Shown here in pieces: positions 1 through 12,900 of a DNA stretch of 64,000 bases. Source of the DNA: Gavia stellata (lineage: Eukaryota; Chordata; Aves; Gaviiformes; Gaviidae). The position numbers and the translations under genes are program-made. Below the pieces are notes generated by a model. That model saw nothing but the letters and a program-made list of their open reading frames with translations, made no database searches and was not told the origin of the DNA. Position 1 is the first letter of the stretch; each line of letters starts with the position of its first letter. The DNA lies in contig NC_082598.1 of the NCBI RefSeq assembly GCF_030936135.1, positions 29,940,687 through 30,004,686 of the forward strand. Direction: 5' to 3'.

Positions 1-3000
1 GAACCAGCTGGTGCGACACATGCTTCTGTGTCACTTGATGCAGATGTATGGCTGCACAGACTGTGGGACTCTGTCTGCTGCAGCTGCTCATTACTGCCCA
101 TTAGCTGTAGATTACTGCTTCCCTCGCTCTACTGGTAAAACGGTTTGTAGGAGCACTCTCTAATCCACTCAGTCAAATGTATGTGGGTTAGCTCTTGCCG
201 CATACTTAAATTGTCTAAACTGGCAGGGTTGGTTTTTTGCCTGAAGTGGATTAGGGAACGCGCCCATGACCTCTGCTGCTGGCAGAGCTGTGGGGTCTGT
301 AACTTTTGGCAGAGAGGAAGAAGCAAACAGCTGGGGCAGTAATGCTTTTGACCGGCATAGCTGTTCCTAGGCTGTTGCAGATCCATCGTGATGTATACCA
401 GATCTGCATGGTGCTGGATACCCTAGTAGTAGTGCGTACTTGACAGGGTTGCATTTCTGCTGAATTAGCTAGAGCACGAGATACGAAGTTTTTATTAGCT
501 TTATGCCCTTTGTAGGATGACAGATGACACCTAATCTGGCATGAAGTTGAGAGCAGTGCTGGCAAACAACTCTCGGGCCGTAGCAGCCGATGATGCAAAG
601 CTAACTCACTGACACTTTTTTGAATTAATTTGATGGTAGAGTAAGAGTTAGACTGGATGACCAGTTTGCATCAAACAGGTGTAAAATTGGTTCTGTATTA
701 AATGCTTTGTAGCTCAATTTCATATGTTCTTGAATTGTAGACTGAAAGAATGTTAACAGTCCCGAGTAACGTGGAATCACTGAAATGCTGTTTGATTTGG
801 TAATACATGCTTTAGAAATAGATTTAAATTAGCTCTAATTATCCACCGCTTTTACTCATTCTTTTCCAGCTGAGGCTGGTCACTCCACCTTTATTATATT
901 CTGGCAAGAATCTCTGTTAGGAGTGCTTATCAAATACATTAAGTATTTGAAGCAGCAGAAACAGATGTTTTGCACCAAAAGTACACTTAGCGTTAGGTCT
1001 TTTCTATAAAAAGAAAACAAAACAAGCAACCAAAATCACCACCCCCCCAAAGCAAAACAAACCCTAAAAACCGCCTTGAGCCATCGTGCAGGGTGTTTTA
1101 TCCTATATGTTAATATAGCCTACGTTAGCATAGCTCTTATTTGTTCAGAGTCAATTTAAGGTAAATGGGAATGCTTTCAAACTAGAGTATCAGTTACACA
1201 ACTTTTGCGCTGCGTAAATTGCTCTAAAATTCTCAATGAACTTTAAACTGCAGTAGCTCTCTTCGTAAACAAGCCTTCAGATCAGGGTACTTCTTAAAGA
1301 CCTAGGTAGAATAAAGATTTGTTCCTATGGGGAAAAAAAGATTAATGCTTTTCCCTATCTATGTAGCATGCAGTAATTTTAAAATATTTTGTTGCGGATA
1401 AAGTGAGTGACCAATTACATGTGGTAATAGCAAAAGTTGGAGTTGAATGTGAATGTTTACCTTAAAATGATATGTGGTTTTTAGTGTGTTGTCATTTCAA
1501 CCACATTTTGTTGTTTGGGTTTGGGGTTTTTGTAGGTTTTGGTTTTGGTTTTTTTTGTTTTAATAGCTTAAATCAATCTGTGTTTTGCTTCAGAACATTT
1601 TAGGCTGTTGCGTTTGGAAAATACACATAGATTTGGAACTGTGAGTTTGGATACCACTGGTGTCAGCAGTAGCTCTGAGCTTGATGCGGCTCTGTATGCA
1701 TGCGTGCAGGAGAAAAGTCCTGCAGCACCATGTCTTTAGCTCTAATGGCTAGGTCCTGTTGCTCCTCAAGGTAGGATGGATCATCCCACTTCTCTTCCCG
1801 TTTAATTACATCTCCTTACTGTCCAGGCTGGAATTCACTTCTATTTTCCTTACTTTCTGAATCGTGCCCTACATTCAATCCCACCAAATCAAGGGAGACC
1901 CTACTTTTCAAGCCTGTTCTTCTCTGCCTCCCCTTGCCCATATGCTTGCTCTCACATCACGAACTGGGAGAAAGTACTCTTCTGCAGGCTGCCCCTGCTA
2001 AAGGGTGTCACTGCCTGTGCGGATTCAGCTACAGACACATTGGAAATGAATTCTTAATCCTGTCTTTGACAGGAATGCAGAGTCAGCTCCTAGCTGCTCT
2101 GTACTGCAGTTCTGGAAGCTCAGTTTTTAGGTGTGTGGTGATGTTTTTGTGTAAATGAAAATAAAACTGATGCACGTTTTTATTTTGTTTCTTGCATTTA
2201 GTAAGGAATATATAAATTCTGCTTCCCGAACATAAGTATTAAAGGCTTTCACCAAATGTAGGTTTCAGATCTGAACTTCTAAGTTCATTAATCAATATAA
2301 ATTGTCTTACTGTCAGGATAATTCTGTAAGTCGACTACAGAGCATGAAATGGTGTAGTTCACAGAAGAGTAAATAATGATTTTTTGGATAAGTAAAGTTT
2401 ATTTAAAACAAATCAAGATGACAGTACTTCGAACTATTATTTCCAGTACTACTAAAAATTTTCTCCAGTTCTATTATTTGAAAACAAGGAAACCAATTAA
2501 ATAAAAGTAAAAGCATAAATATTCCATTTTAATTGTCAGGAATGAGTCTGCCTACTATGTGTTTTCTATCTAATTTTTTTCTGAGAAGGTTACAGAAAAT
2601 TACCCACAATATTTGTACTGAGTCAGTTATGTCTCAGCAGTAATAAAAATTACTACTACAACTACTTCCATACTTAATTTTTAATACAGAGCTGTATCTA
2701 TAGCATGTATATGGCATGTCTGTCTAGGATAAATATATTTAGACCTACTGTGAGATTTTGTATAGATTTTTCTATTTGCTCAGAAAAATAATCTTGAAGC
2801 TTTTAAAGGAAACTCGGAGTCAGCTGCTGATCTGTTTTAGTACTATTGTTAATTTTTTACTAGGTTTTTAGTAGATAGTAGCTCACCCTGTAGCTGTGTT
2901 TTGTCCAAGCTTTAAAGTGATAACAGGAACTGAGTTAAAATTTTTGTTCAGGCAGGTATGTGTCTATGTGTGAGTAGGTGCATAGGCAGAAATACTCTTT

Positions 3001-6000
3001 TTCTTTTTTTTTTTTTTTTTGGTATTCATTTGTGGTTTCGTTTGAATAGTTTGGCAACACATCATTCCATCCAATAAAAAAATTGGATGTGACCGTTAAT
3101 GTTTTTTCATTTCAGATAGGAGAGTATTCAAGTTCAGTTCACCTGTATTGTTTGCTTATATTTAAGATATATTGAGTTTTTTGTTTGTTCATTGTATTTC
3201 ATATGTTTGTCTTAATGAGGGGGTGTAGAACAATTTTTGTCTAGTTTGTTATGGAAGCAAGCCTAGCTAGCTGTTACTTCTTTTGCCTCTCCATAGCGTA
3301 AACATTAATCTATAATATTTTAAAAATTATTTTAAAACTGTTTGCTTTTTACTTGGAAATTGTATGTGATCATAACTAATTGGCTAACCCAGACTTCAAC
3401 AAGTGTTAATGATAAACTGCAGACAAGATTTAAATTCCATGATATTCGATTGGCTCTGGCATTTCTTTCCATTCTGGATTTGCAATTATTTTACTCAGGT
3501 TTTTTTTTTCTTTAGCTGTTACATTCTGAATTATTGCAAAGTATTTAATAACATTTGGAATTTTCGTTGTTTCAGTCCTTGCTAAAGATAAGCTAACATC
3601 TGCATGAAAAAAAATTTAATCAACAAAATACATACACTTGTTTGACATACACCTCTTGAAGTCTTAGCAAACATTCCAGCACATCTCTTTTCAGTATTCA
3701 CAAAGCAAGCAGGTTTCCTTCTTCTGATCCCAGGTCAATAAACTGTGTAGTACTTTGTTAGGAAATATTTTTTTCTGCAGGAAAAAAACTAAAATATTTT
3801 CAGACCAGTTCATGTGCTTTGAAACTCTTGTGTTTGGGTGAAAAATAGCTTCACACGTGATGGCTTTCTTCATGTAAAGTTCAAACAACCAGCTGTTGAG
3901 TGTGTAGCTTCGTGTGACGTATCACTCTTCTCATAGTGGGGCTTTGATTTAACACATTGCTGCTGCCACAAGAGACTATTTTGCTCCAACTTGGCAGGAC
4001 CTTTCCTGTTTCTTGCTCTAACTCTGCTTATCTGGTGCTGCAGCTCCTTGGTGATCTGATTCAGACCACTGAGCTGGCAGGGTTGGTTTGTTTATATTTT
4101 TTGCAGATAAGATTCCTGGGGTAGTGGGCTGACCAAGGGGATCAGGCAGGCACAGTGCAGAGGTTGCATAAGCAAGTGTGGAAGTTCAGGAAATGGAGGG
4201 GAGAGAACGTGTTCCTGAAGCATACAGTTGCTGCCAGCTGTTGAATCACTTGCTTGTCATTTTGCCTACGACATTGTCCCTTTGCTAATTTTCAAGATGG
4301 TGTTATTTGAGCATGGGAGGTATTATTTTTTGGATTCTGTTTCTTAAAAAACATTTTTTTTTTGTCAAAATATGCCTTTTCAGTGGCATACGATACTTTG
4401 TGTATCTTCCTTGCAATATAGATATAGCAAGCACTGTGACCAGTTCAGGTGACCTGAGCTGTAATTTAACTTCCCTAATTCATTGGCTGCTGCTCCTATT
4501 TGCTTTTATAACAGTTACTGTGAAAGAAGCCTGGTTTTGGTTTTAGGTAATATCCCTACTTTGCCATCATCCCCTGTGGAAAAGAGAAAACTTTGGACTC
4601 TGGTCCTCCATATTCATATGGATAAACTAGTCTTTGTGGAACTAAGGTGTGACGCTTGTTGTGTAAGAAAGCTGTAAAATATATTTGTGTAACCCCTCTA
4701 AGTCCATCGTAATTATGTAACCTATTTTTGAAGTAACAGCTTAAAATTGTAAGGATATTTCCAGTGGATGTATAAAACATAGTGGTATGAATGATGTGTT
4801 TTGAAGTGCCTAGGAATGTGTTATTTCAAAGGTGATACCTAATATATATAATCCTAATTTAGAAATATTTTTTCTATTGTTTTTAAGAGTACCATCTAAA
4901 ATTATTGTTTAATATTAGTTTAGAATAAAATATTTGCTCAGTGTTCTCAGCTTGTTACCTCCAGGTATAACTGGTTTCTCTAAAGTCTCGTGTTCTTTGT
5001 AGATTTTAGGCTGGGCAACAAGGGAAATTTAAAAATTTATATTCCAGAAAGCTTAGTCTGGTCTGGCAGTTAACAAAATAAATCTTACCTTCTAATCTTA
5101 CCCTTGTCAGAATGGCTTTTATGTTCCCCCTTTCCCCCCTCCTTTTTTTTTTTTAATTCCTCTACATTGAATTGAAGGTTGGCTAATAAACCTGGGGTTG
5201 TTTTTTTGCAGAATGGTTCTACTTAGTATTGTTTGCCTAGCAAAAATGTAACTTTATTGAGCACTTAATGCAGGAAAAAAATCTAGCACCCTGTTCAAGA
5301 TGCAGGATCTTCCTATTGTATCTTGGTAAGATGATCTGGATTGTCTTTGACTTCATATAGATAAGTATATCTAAAGTTGGAAACTGTCTTTGGCACTTCT
5401 GCCTTACAGAAATTGTATTGCTGTAGTGGTGGATTGTGGACATACATTAAGAAATAGGTAGCAATTAGTGAAATTATATTCTCTAGCTAACATAATAAAT
5501 AAAATGTATGATTCCTAAAGGTTTCTTTAGATTTTTTTTTTTTATTCACCGTGACAAGATAATTCTATAACGATGTTTGTAACAAGTACACTTGCAGCAG
5601 GCAGTTCCTTCAGATCCACTTTTTAACTTAGTAGCAGTGTGTTTCATTGACTTGGGGGTCTGATATTTAATGATGACTTTTGTTTATCCTTAGATCCTGG
5701 GTCATCTTAAGTGTATTTTGAGAGCATTTCTTTGAAATGCTAGGAATTGAAACGTGGGAATGATGTTTTTGACTTTACTTGCATCTTGTATCAGCTACTG
5801 GGCCAAGCCAAATTAAATGTCTTACAGTAGAAATGCTTTAATACATTAAGTGGGCAGTGACACTAGGCACATACAGCTTTTCACGTATGGAAGAATTTTG
5901 CTTGAAATACTTTGCTTGTCATGTAGTACATGTCTCTATTTAATTAGCATGGTTTTGTACATGAGTTCTAGTGGGGTAGCTAATTTACTTTTAGTTTAAA

Positions 6001-6891
6001 TGGAAATATTGTATAGTAGTTGGCTGTCTTTGATCCCTGTCAGCTGGTCTGTGTGCAGCTTCTGAGATTTTTGTTGGTTTGCATGCTCTCTGCCTGGATC
6101 ACAGTTGATCTTTTTTGTAAATTACTCATTTTTCAGTTTTGTCCTTGACACATTTCTAGCAAAAATAGGGGATTTAAAAGAATAGAAAAAAATCAGTTTG
6201 TCACTTTTTTGCAGCTGAAGCAAACTGAAGTGTTTTATTTTTGGAGCGTCAAAGCAAAGTTAACATCTATGCTATGGCTTCTTTCAAGAATTGTCAGAAT
6301 ATTTTATTTTCGGTTTTATTGGCTTTGTTCTTAACAGCTGCTGTATTGTGACCTTTGGTTCGTTATACAAAAGTCATGTTTCAACTGTGTAAGTGTATTC
6401 CAGTCACTTAGTTTTGCAAGGAAATTAGTATAAAAGCAAGTATGTGTGTATTAATAAAATTACCTTTTTTATAAACTAGCATTTTTAGTAATGATTTTAG
6501 CATGCTACATGGTACTGAAATTGGTTTTGGAATAGATGGAACAGAAGGACTGGGTAGGATGGAAATGGTAATGATTCCCAATTGAAAGGAAAAAAGTTGA
6601 AAATATTTTTTCTTTATTTTTTAATATATTTTTTTATTTAGCTATAGTTAGCTACAGTTCTATTTTGCTGAGGGTCATCCATCCCTTAAGAAAAATGCAT
6701 ATGTAAGATATCTTCTGCAGATTTCACTTACTGATTCCACTTGGTGTTGAAAATGTTGATGCTGAAAAAGTGTTGAGATGGCTTTTATTTTATAGTCGTG
6801 TGATGATTTTGTTGAATGACCAGAACATATGAAGATCTTGGTTGCTACAGCTGGAAACCAGAATTTAAAACTTTTTTTTTTCCCCCTCTAG
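1..6891 (+). other. DCUN1D4: Intron 1 of DCUN1D4 (partial), no recognisable gene
   Basis: AT-rich non-coding DNA with only short ORFs typical of chance. A run of 17 T lies at 3004-3020 and other short T runs are scattered. I searched for the short first coding exon of DCUN1D4 (MHSD-type start ending in one base of an Asn codon) and saw no convincing candidate. No CpG island is visible, so the promoter is probably upstream. Confidence 0.6.
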
Positions 6892-6962
6892 ATTTTCAAC
6901 TGAATTCTCACCTATCAACACTGGCAAATATTCACAAGATTTACCACACCCTCAATAGGCTG
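6892..6962 (+). CDS. DCUN1D4: DCUN1D4 coding exon 2
   Basis: Exon preceded by a T/C tract and TAG and followed by GTAATG. It encodes residues 9-32 ([20 protein letters not shown] and onward). The first two bases complete an Asn codon begun in the unseen first exon; it ends in phase 0. Confidence 0.93.
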
Positions 6963-9900
6963 GTAATGACTTGCCGTTTTCTCTCAGCAGAATAGCTAGG
7001 GCTTTAGTCCAGAATGTTTTCTGATTGAAATCATTAAGTGATTACTCTTAAAAACTATGACTGCCTTTTTGTGTGAGAGGATGTTGGTTTTGAATCTATT
7101 AAGAGATAAGCAGTATTAGTACAAGGTGGAAGATTTATACTCCAGGGATCAGAGTGGAGTTTGAGCACCGTTCACTGCAACATTGGATTTAGATGTTGTC
7201 TCCATAGAAGAAGCTTTCCTAGATATATCAAATAATGGTAGTCATCATCGTTACCCAATTTCTTAACAGTTCTTGTGGAAAACATACTGAATGAGCAAGC
7301 TGTCCTCTTACAACCATGCAGAGAGTGAAACAAGATTTTTTTGAAGACTGTCCCTGCTTGTTTGCTGTGCGTTTACATTTGTTTTATTGCAACCACAGCT
7401 GGAAATGCCGATATAGCTGCTGTTTGTACACTGCAAATTTAGTGGAAAAGACACTGCCTAAAAAAGGTGGTAGCTCGTTTCTAAGATTTCAATTGGTTTT
7501 TAATAAATTTTTTTAGAACACATATGTGTGTTTGTCCTTAAGCAAAGCCGTTTCTGTGGTAAATAGTAAATTCAGTCTTTCTAGTGCTGCATTTATTAGT
7601 GGAATTGTTCAACACAACAATGCAAAATTCCCCATCCAATAGATATTTATTTCCACTCTTGAAACATAATTTGATATGTTTTTGATAAAAAAGATTCAAA
7701 AATATTTTTCAAATTATTTGAAGATTATCCTTGAAGTTCTTAGTTAAATTTGCAGGGGTAACTTTTTAGAAAAATATGAACTGAAAACACAAGTGCTTTG
7801 CAGTCTTAGCTAGATGCTCCTTAAGTAATTAAGGTGAATATTAATATCAAATAAAGGCTAAAAACATTATTGATCAATGAATATCACCATCTTGCTTAAC
7901 TGTATCATTCCTACTCTCTTGCAGAATCTGACAGAGGACGTTGGTCAAGACGATCACCAGACAGGTATTTAATAGGGATGTAGTAGAAATAGATTGAAAC
8001 AAGTTAAACATGCTTCATCAAAGAAGTCTCTCTAACATAATTGAAAATTATATTTTAGAAAGCTAAAGGAGTTTTAGAAAACAAGTGCCAGGATTTTTTA
8101 AAGTTTTCTTCAAAATAGATGTTTGTGCTTTTAATTTATCCAGTTGTGAAGGACTCGCACAGGTTTCAACAGTATCTTTCATTTTACTATTTCTTAGTCT
8201 AAGTACTTTAGAAGACTTCATGAAAATTTTCTCTCACTCCTTGGACTCAACCCGTTAGACTAGCAGAAAATCCATGTTCTTACAGTGTTTTGACTCTTGA
8301 AAGAGCATTAGTGAGAACTGAGCAGAAGCAAGACCTCTTGTGGCTATTGTGATGCCTGTGACCGAGTTTAAATGCTGTGCTCCAAACAACCCAGCTTTTT
8401 TCTTGAGTGGTTTTGATGCAGGTTCTTCTTATTTCTTGTGCAGATTTTCAGTCAGTGTCTAAGGGCTATTTATTAGTCCAAATCTTTTCTGTTCAGTAAG
8501 ATGTCATCATTTTTCAAGGCCTTCATCTCAGGTGCCCGGTACTAACTTGCTGCCATTCTTAATTCATCAGCATTTGTGCTTTGTGACTTGGTATCTTGCA
8601 ACATGTTACCTCCTTTTTGCGCTTGTTACTTATGAGCTGGCGTCTTCCTTGATTTCTTTGTCTTCCTTCCTTTCTGTGTTTCAGGCATGGTACCTAAGGA
8701 GGAAGGAAAATAACTTACTGGCATCAAGCCCTGATCACTCAGCAGAACTGTTCTCTAAAACTGACCGTATCTGTCCTATCATCTGTCTCAAAGTTTTTGT
8801 CTATCCTGAGGTGCTGGCTATGGTTGCTGATGTTACCTTGAGCACTTAAGAAAGTGGAGAGAGCTGTCAGCTCCTCCTGGAGATTTCTGGGACGTACATA
8901 TCTAGCACACTCTTAGCCTACAGCAGTGAGAAGAGATGCATAGGGCTGTATTGTTTAGGACTGGACAGAGCTCACTTAGGCCTTATGTACCCTCCTCCAT
9001 ACTGTGAGAGGTGACTTTGTTTCATAGTTGAACTATCTTACCCTAGCTGCAAAAGGTTTCTATCAAATATTTTCCTTCAGTGTGGTTAGTGATTTGGTAC
9101 GTGAAATTAGCTGGTCATGTAAATAAAAAACCTCTGCAAAAGAGGTTGAGGCAGGTCGTTCAAGACAGTCAGATGTTTTATTATCCGTATATTAGAACTG
9201 ACGTCCTCTCCCATCTCCTGATGGAGACTTGGAACTTTCCCCTTTGTGATCTAGGTGCTCAAATTAAACACAGATACATACTGATTTCATGTATGAAAAT
9301 ACATTCCATAATCTTTGTTTACTTTTGATCACAAAAAGCTGTTGTGAAGCATTGAGGTAGTCCCCTTCTGTCACTAATCAATCAGTAAGAGTAGGCATGC
9401 TTAAGGTATTTGGAGTTTGTCTTATCTCTTGCCTAGCACTTGTGTCATAAAGGTCAGTATAAGAAATTAGCCTCCAAGCTCTCATTATCTCTATTGGAAG
9501 GTGTTTGAGCATGTTACTGGTTTTGATGAACTGCTTTATACTGACACTCGTGGTGAGCCTATTGTCTGCATGGTGTTGTTTGAATTAAGCTGTTACTAAA
9601 GCTTAAACATGCCCATTGAATGAGTTTGGGCACAAAATCCCAGTAAAGAGTGTAATTTTTTACAGTAGTTTTAAAAGAATCTTTCAAACCAGGAACAAGT
9701 ATGAAATGAGAACCGAAAGTAGAGGCTGACACTGGCAGGCTCCTCATCTTCACTTTTCATTCATTATGCTTCTGCCCTGTTTTATGTCTCCTTATAGAAA
9801 AAGGTGAAGCCCCAATGTTTGCATAACTTCCAGGTGAATTCAGTCGAAATGTGTGCTTGGTTTTCCTCATATGAGGAGAAATACACATGCAAGGAGCTGT

Positions 9901-12900
9901 TTCGGCCGTTATGAATATAGCACAGTGAAGTCTCCTGTGTCCGTTTTGTGTGGGACTTGACACTTCTGAAACATCTTACTGGGGAGCCTTATGTAAATTT
10001 AGATTAAAAAGAATTACTTTTACAAATTGTTTGATTTTCATGTGCCTAGATTTTTTGGAACTCCTATTTTCCAGTATTACTGACTGCATAGTAAGAAGTG
10101 TGAAGGCCTATTAATGTTATTATGCAATTGATGGAACTGCATAGACGCTGTGAATTTGAGATTCCAGAACTCATTTGAACGTCATATTAATAATTCTGTC
10201 GCAAAAGATTCTTTGAGTGTTGCCAAACCTGTCTAAAGATGATTTTTTTAGTTTTGAGATTTTTTTTTTTTACACTTTGAATCTTCTGGAGCAAGCCTTA
10301 TTCTTAAAGATTACTGTTTGTTTTCTGACATAACTATACTGGTTAATGTTATGACATTGTGGGCCCTGCTTTTGGGATGACTTAATAAATGCATATCTAT
10401 ATTTGGTTGAGGTTTCTAAAAGCTATTTAAAGAAACTGAGTATTTCAATTTTAGGTTAATATTTATAATGAGCTTTTAATGCATATTATATTTATTTCAA
10501 AACAGTTGTTTCTGAGCTAACAATAAATGTACTGGACATCTAAATTACTTCAAGCCAATTATATCTTTTCTAAGTATTAGCCAGATTTCTTTTTTGGAAC
10601 CAGATCTTAAATAGCTAAGAGGTAGAGGGTGGCAGTTTCAAAATTCCTTCAGTGATTTGGGAGCTAAGATGGACCTCGCTTCAAAATTCCAGTCACCTAT
10701 AATGATTACAGTCTCATAAAATGTGTTAGCATTCTGTGTGCATATATATCTGAAAAATAAGGTAGGCTGTAAACGTGTCATGGGCCTTTGCCTTTTCAGC
10801 TGTTTGTAGGGGTAAGAAAAGCAGGCATTCAGATTCAGTGAACAATTTCTTCTAGTACGTATATGCATTAACTTGGAAAACTCTCTCTCTAGAATTTGAA
10901 ATAATAGTTGTTTTTATGTCATAACTACAAATCTGGCAACTTGTTAATAGCTTAAAGTCATGATTTGGTTATTAAATTGTGACTTATTTACCTATGCAGA
11001 CTAAAATGTCTTTAAAAGTAGAAGTACACTTCTGTTGTCACCTGGCTTGTTTAAAAGAACGAGGTAATGTCTTCAAGAGAAACAAGGCTTCATTGCTGCT
11101 GTTGAAGCTTGTGGGGGAAAAAATTATTTTTGCCTCTACTATTTTTTTGTTGTTTTAGAGAAGAAAACCCTCTTGAGTCCAAATCAATTCTGTAGTGTGG
11201 AATTCAAGATAGAAAAGATGCTTTTTCCTTTTACAACAAGATTGCAAGTAGTTTGATGTTTTGATGAGTATCTTAGTTTTCTCATCTTGTACCTGAAAAG
11301 TGATGATTGTTAACTGTGCTTGTGGTAGTCTTGTTGCATCATTAAGTGAGCAGCTGTATCTTTCCAATTGCTTCAGCATTCATAGTTTCTAATTATTTTT
11401 CCTTTGAAACAACCCTCTACTTAAGCATCAGAAGAGCAGGATTATTCACAGGCATTATCTAGAGAGAAGGTGAAAATTACATGTCTGTAAATCACTTCTG
11501 TAGGGAAACAGCTTGTAGAATTCTTATTTATTGACCTCTGTTTTTTTCTTTTTTTGTTTGTTCTGGTTTTGTTGCTATTCTAGGAGTGTCCCTCCCTTAT
11601 GGTGATTATCTTGCATATTGTTTTAAATTTCTTAGGGTAAATTTTAGCTCTTGAGTTGATATTTCCCTTTGGTAGCTTTGTCTCCTGCAAATTGTCTCCT
11701 GCAAATTTGGAAGTACTGAATAGAACGTTTGGCAAACAACATTTATACTCGGCAGGCTTTTGGCTGATGGTGGCCTATTCAGCAGCCGTTTGGAGGCTCT
11801 ACCTTGCAAATGCTAGCTTCAAGTGTCAAAAAAACAGTGAGAACTAGGAGGGTTCTGCCAATCTTGAGTTGAGACCCAGGAGTAAGAAACTTTGAAGATA
11901 ATCACATCAGAGAAGCTGCACTCGGTAAGTAAAGTTCCTGTGAAACTTTGCATGAAGTCAGAGGGAGCTGCATGTTTGTTTGCAGGTGATCAGACCTTTA
12001 AGAAACGAAATTAGTTGTGAAAGGCTAGACCTAGAAATTACATTTAGAATTAGAAAGCTGTCTGTAGGAAAGGTTAATATCGATGCTACTTAGTGAGCTA
12101 TACTGTAAAATAAGAAATTGCAAGAATTTAAACAAAAAAAACCCCAAACTCTGATAGTTTTTTAGCTTTAGATGGTAACAAAAGGTAGAAATATTCTCCT
12201 GGTTTAACTTTCAGCATTTGTTACAGGAAAATTATAACTGCCCTTCAATATACTGATTCTAGTAACAAAAGGAAATACTTTTAAAGTAATATTCTTGTAC
12301 TGTGTTTTTTAGTAGTTTAGAGATCATTCAACAGTTAAAACATAATGAAGACTTGCTCTAAACCTCAGTTACTGAGTTGTTAAATCTCTGAAAGCATGTA
12401 CAATATGTTTGTCCACCTGGTGTCTGTGTGTGTATGTGTGAGAGGGTGGTGTACCTGTGCATTTAATAGCCACTTACCAATCTCTGAGCTATCTCTTTTC
12501 TTCCCTTTTCTGTCAGTTTGAGAGCTGCAACTAGATACATTCAAACCAAGAAAGGGTACAAGATTTTCATATGAGTCATTGGAGAAATTGGGTTATGGTG
12601 AATTCTATTACCAGTTTAAGCCTTTAAAACAAGTTCAGTGATCTTACTAAAAATGTCCTATCATTTAATGAGGAAAAGACTTCAAGCAGGAATTCTTGGG
12701 TTAAATTCTTTGGTTTGTGTGGGGTTGCAGATCTGACAAAATTATTTTCCTGTTCTATAAGTTTTATTTTTACTTTTATTTATATTTATTTTTATTTATT
12801 TTATTTTCATAATTTGCTATGCTTCTCTTTTCACAGAGGCCTTGCGTATTTCTTTTCCCACTTAAATAACCAGTAAAATAGACAAACCCTGTGGGGGGGT

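Noticed and set aside
1-600. Overlapping - strand ORFs of 85 and 115 codons at the left edge
   Set aside because: Mutually overlapping frames with no known domain; inside the first DCUN1D4 intron.
1-6891. Search for the DCUN1D4 first coding exon
   Set aside because: No ATG followed by the expected short polar peptide and a phase-1 donor was found, and no CpG island is present, so it is taken to be outside the window.
8532-8849. 105-codon + strand ORF in DCUN1D4 intron 3
   Set aside because: Hydrophobic at its start but without a recognisable family or a supported promoter; looks like chance.
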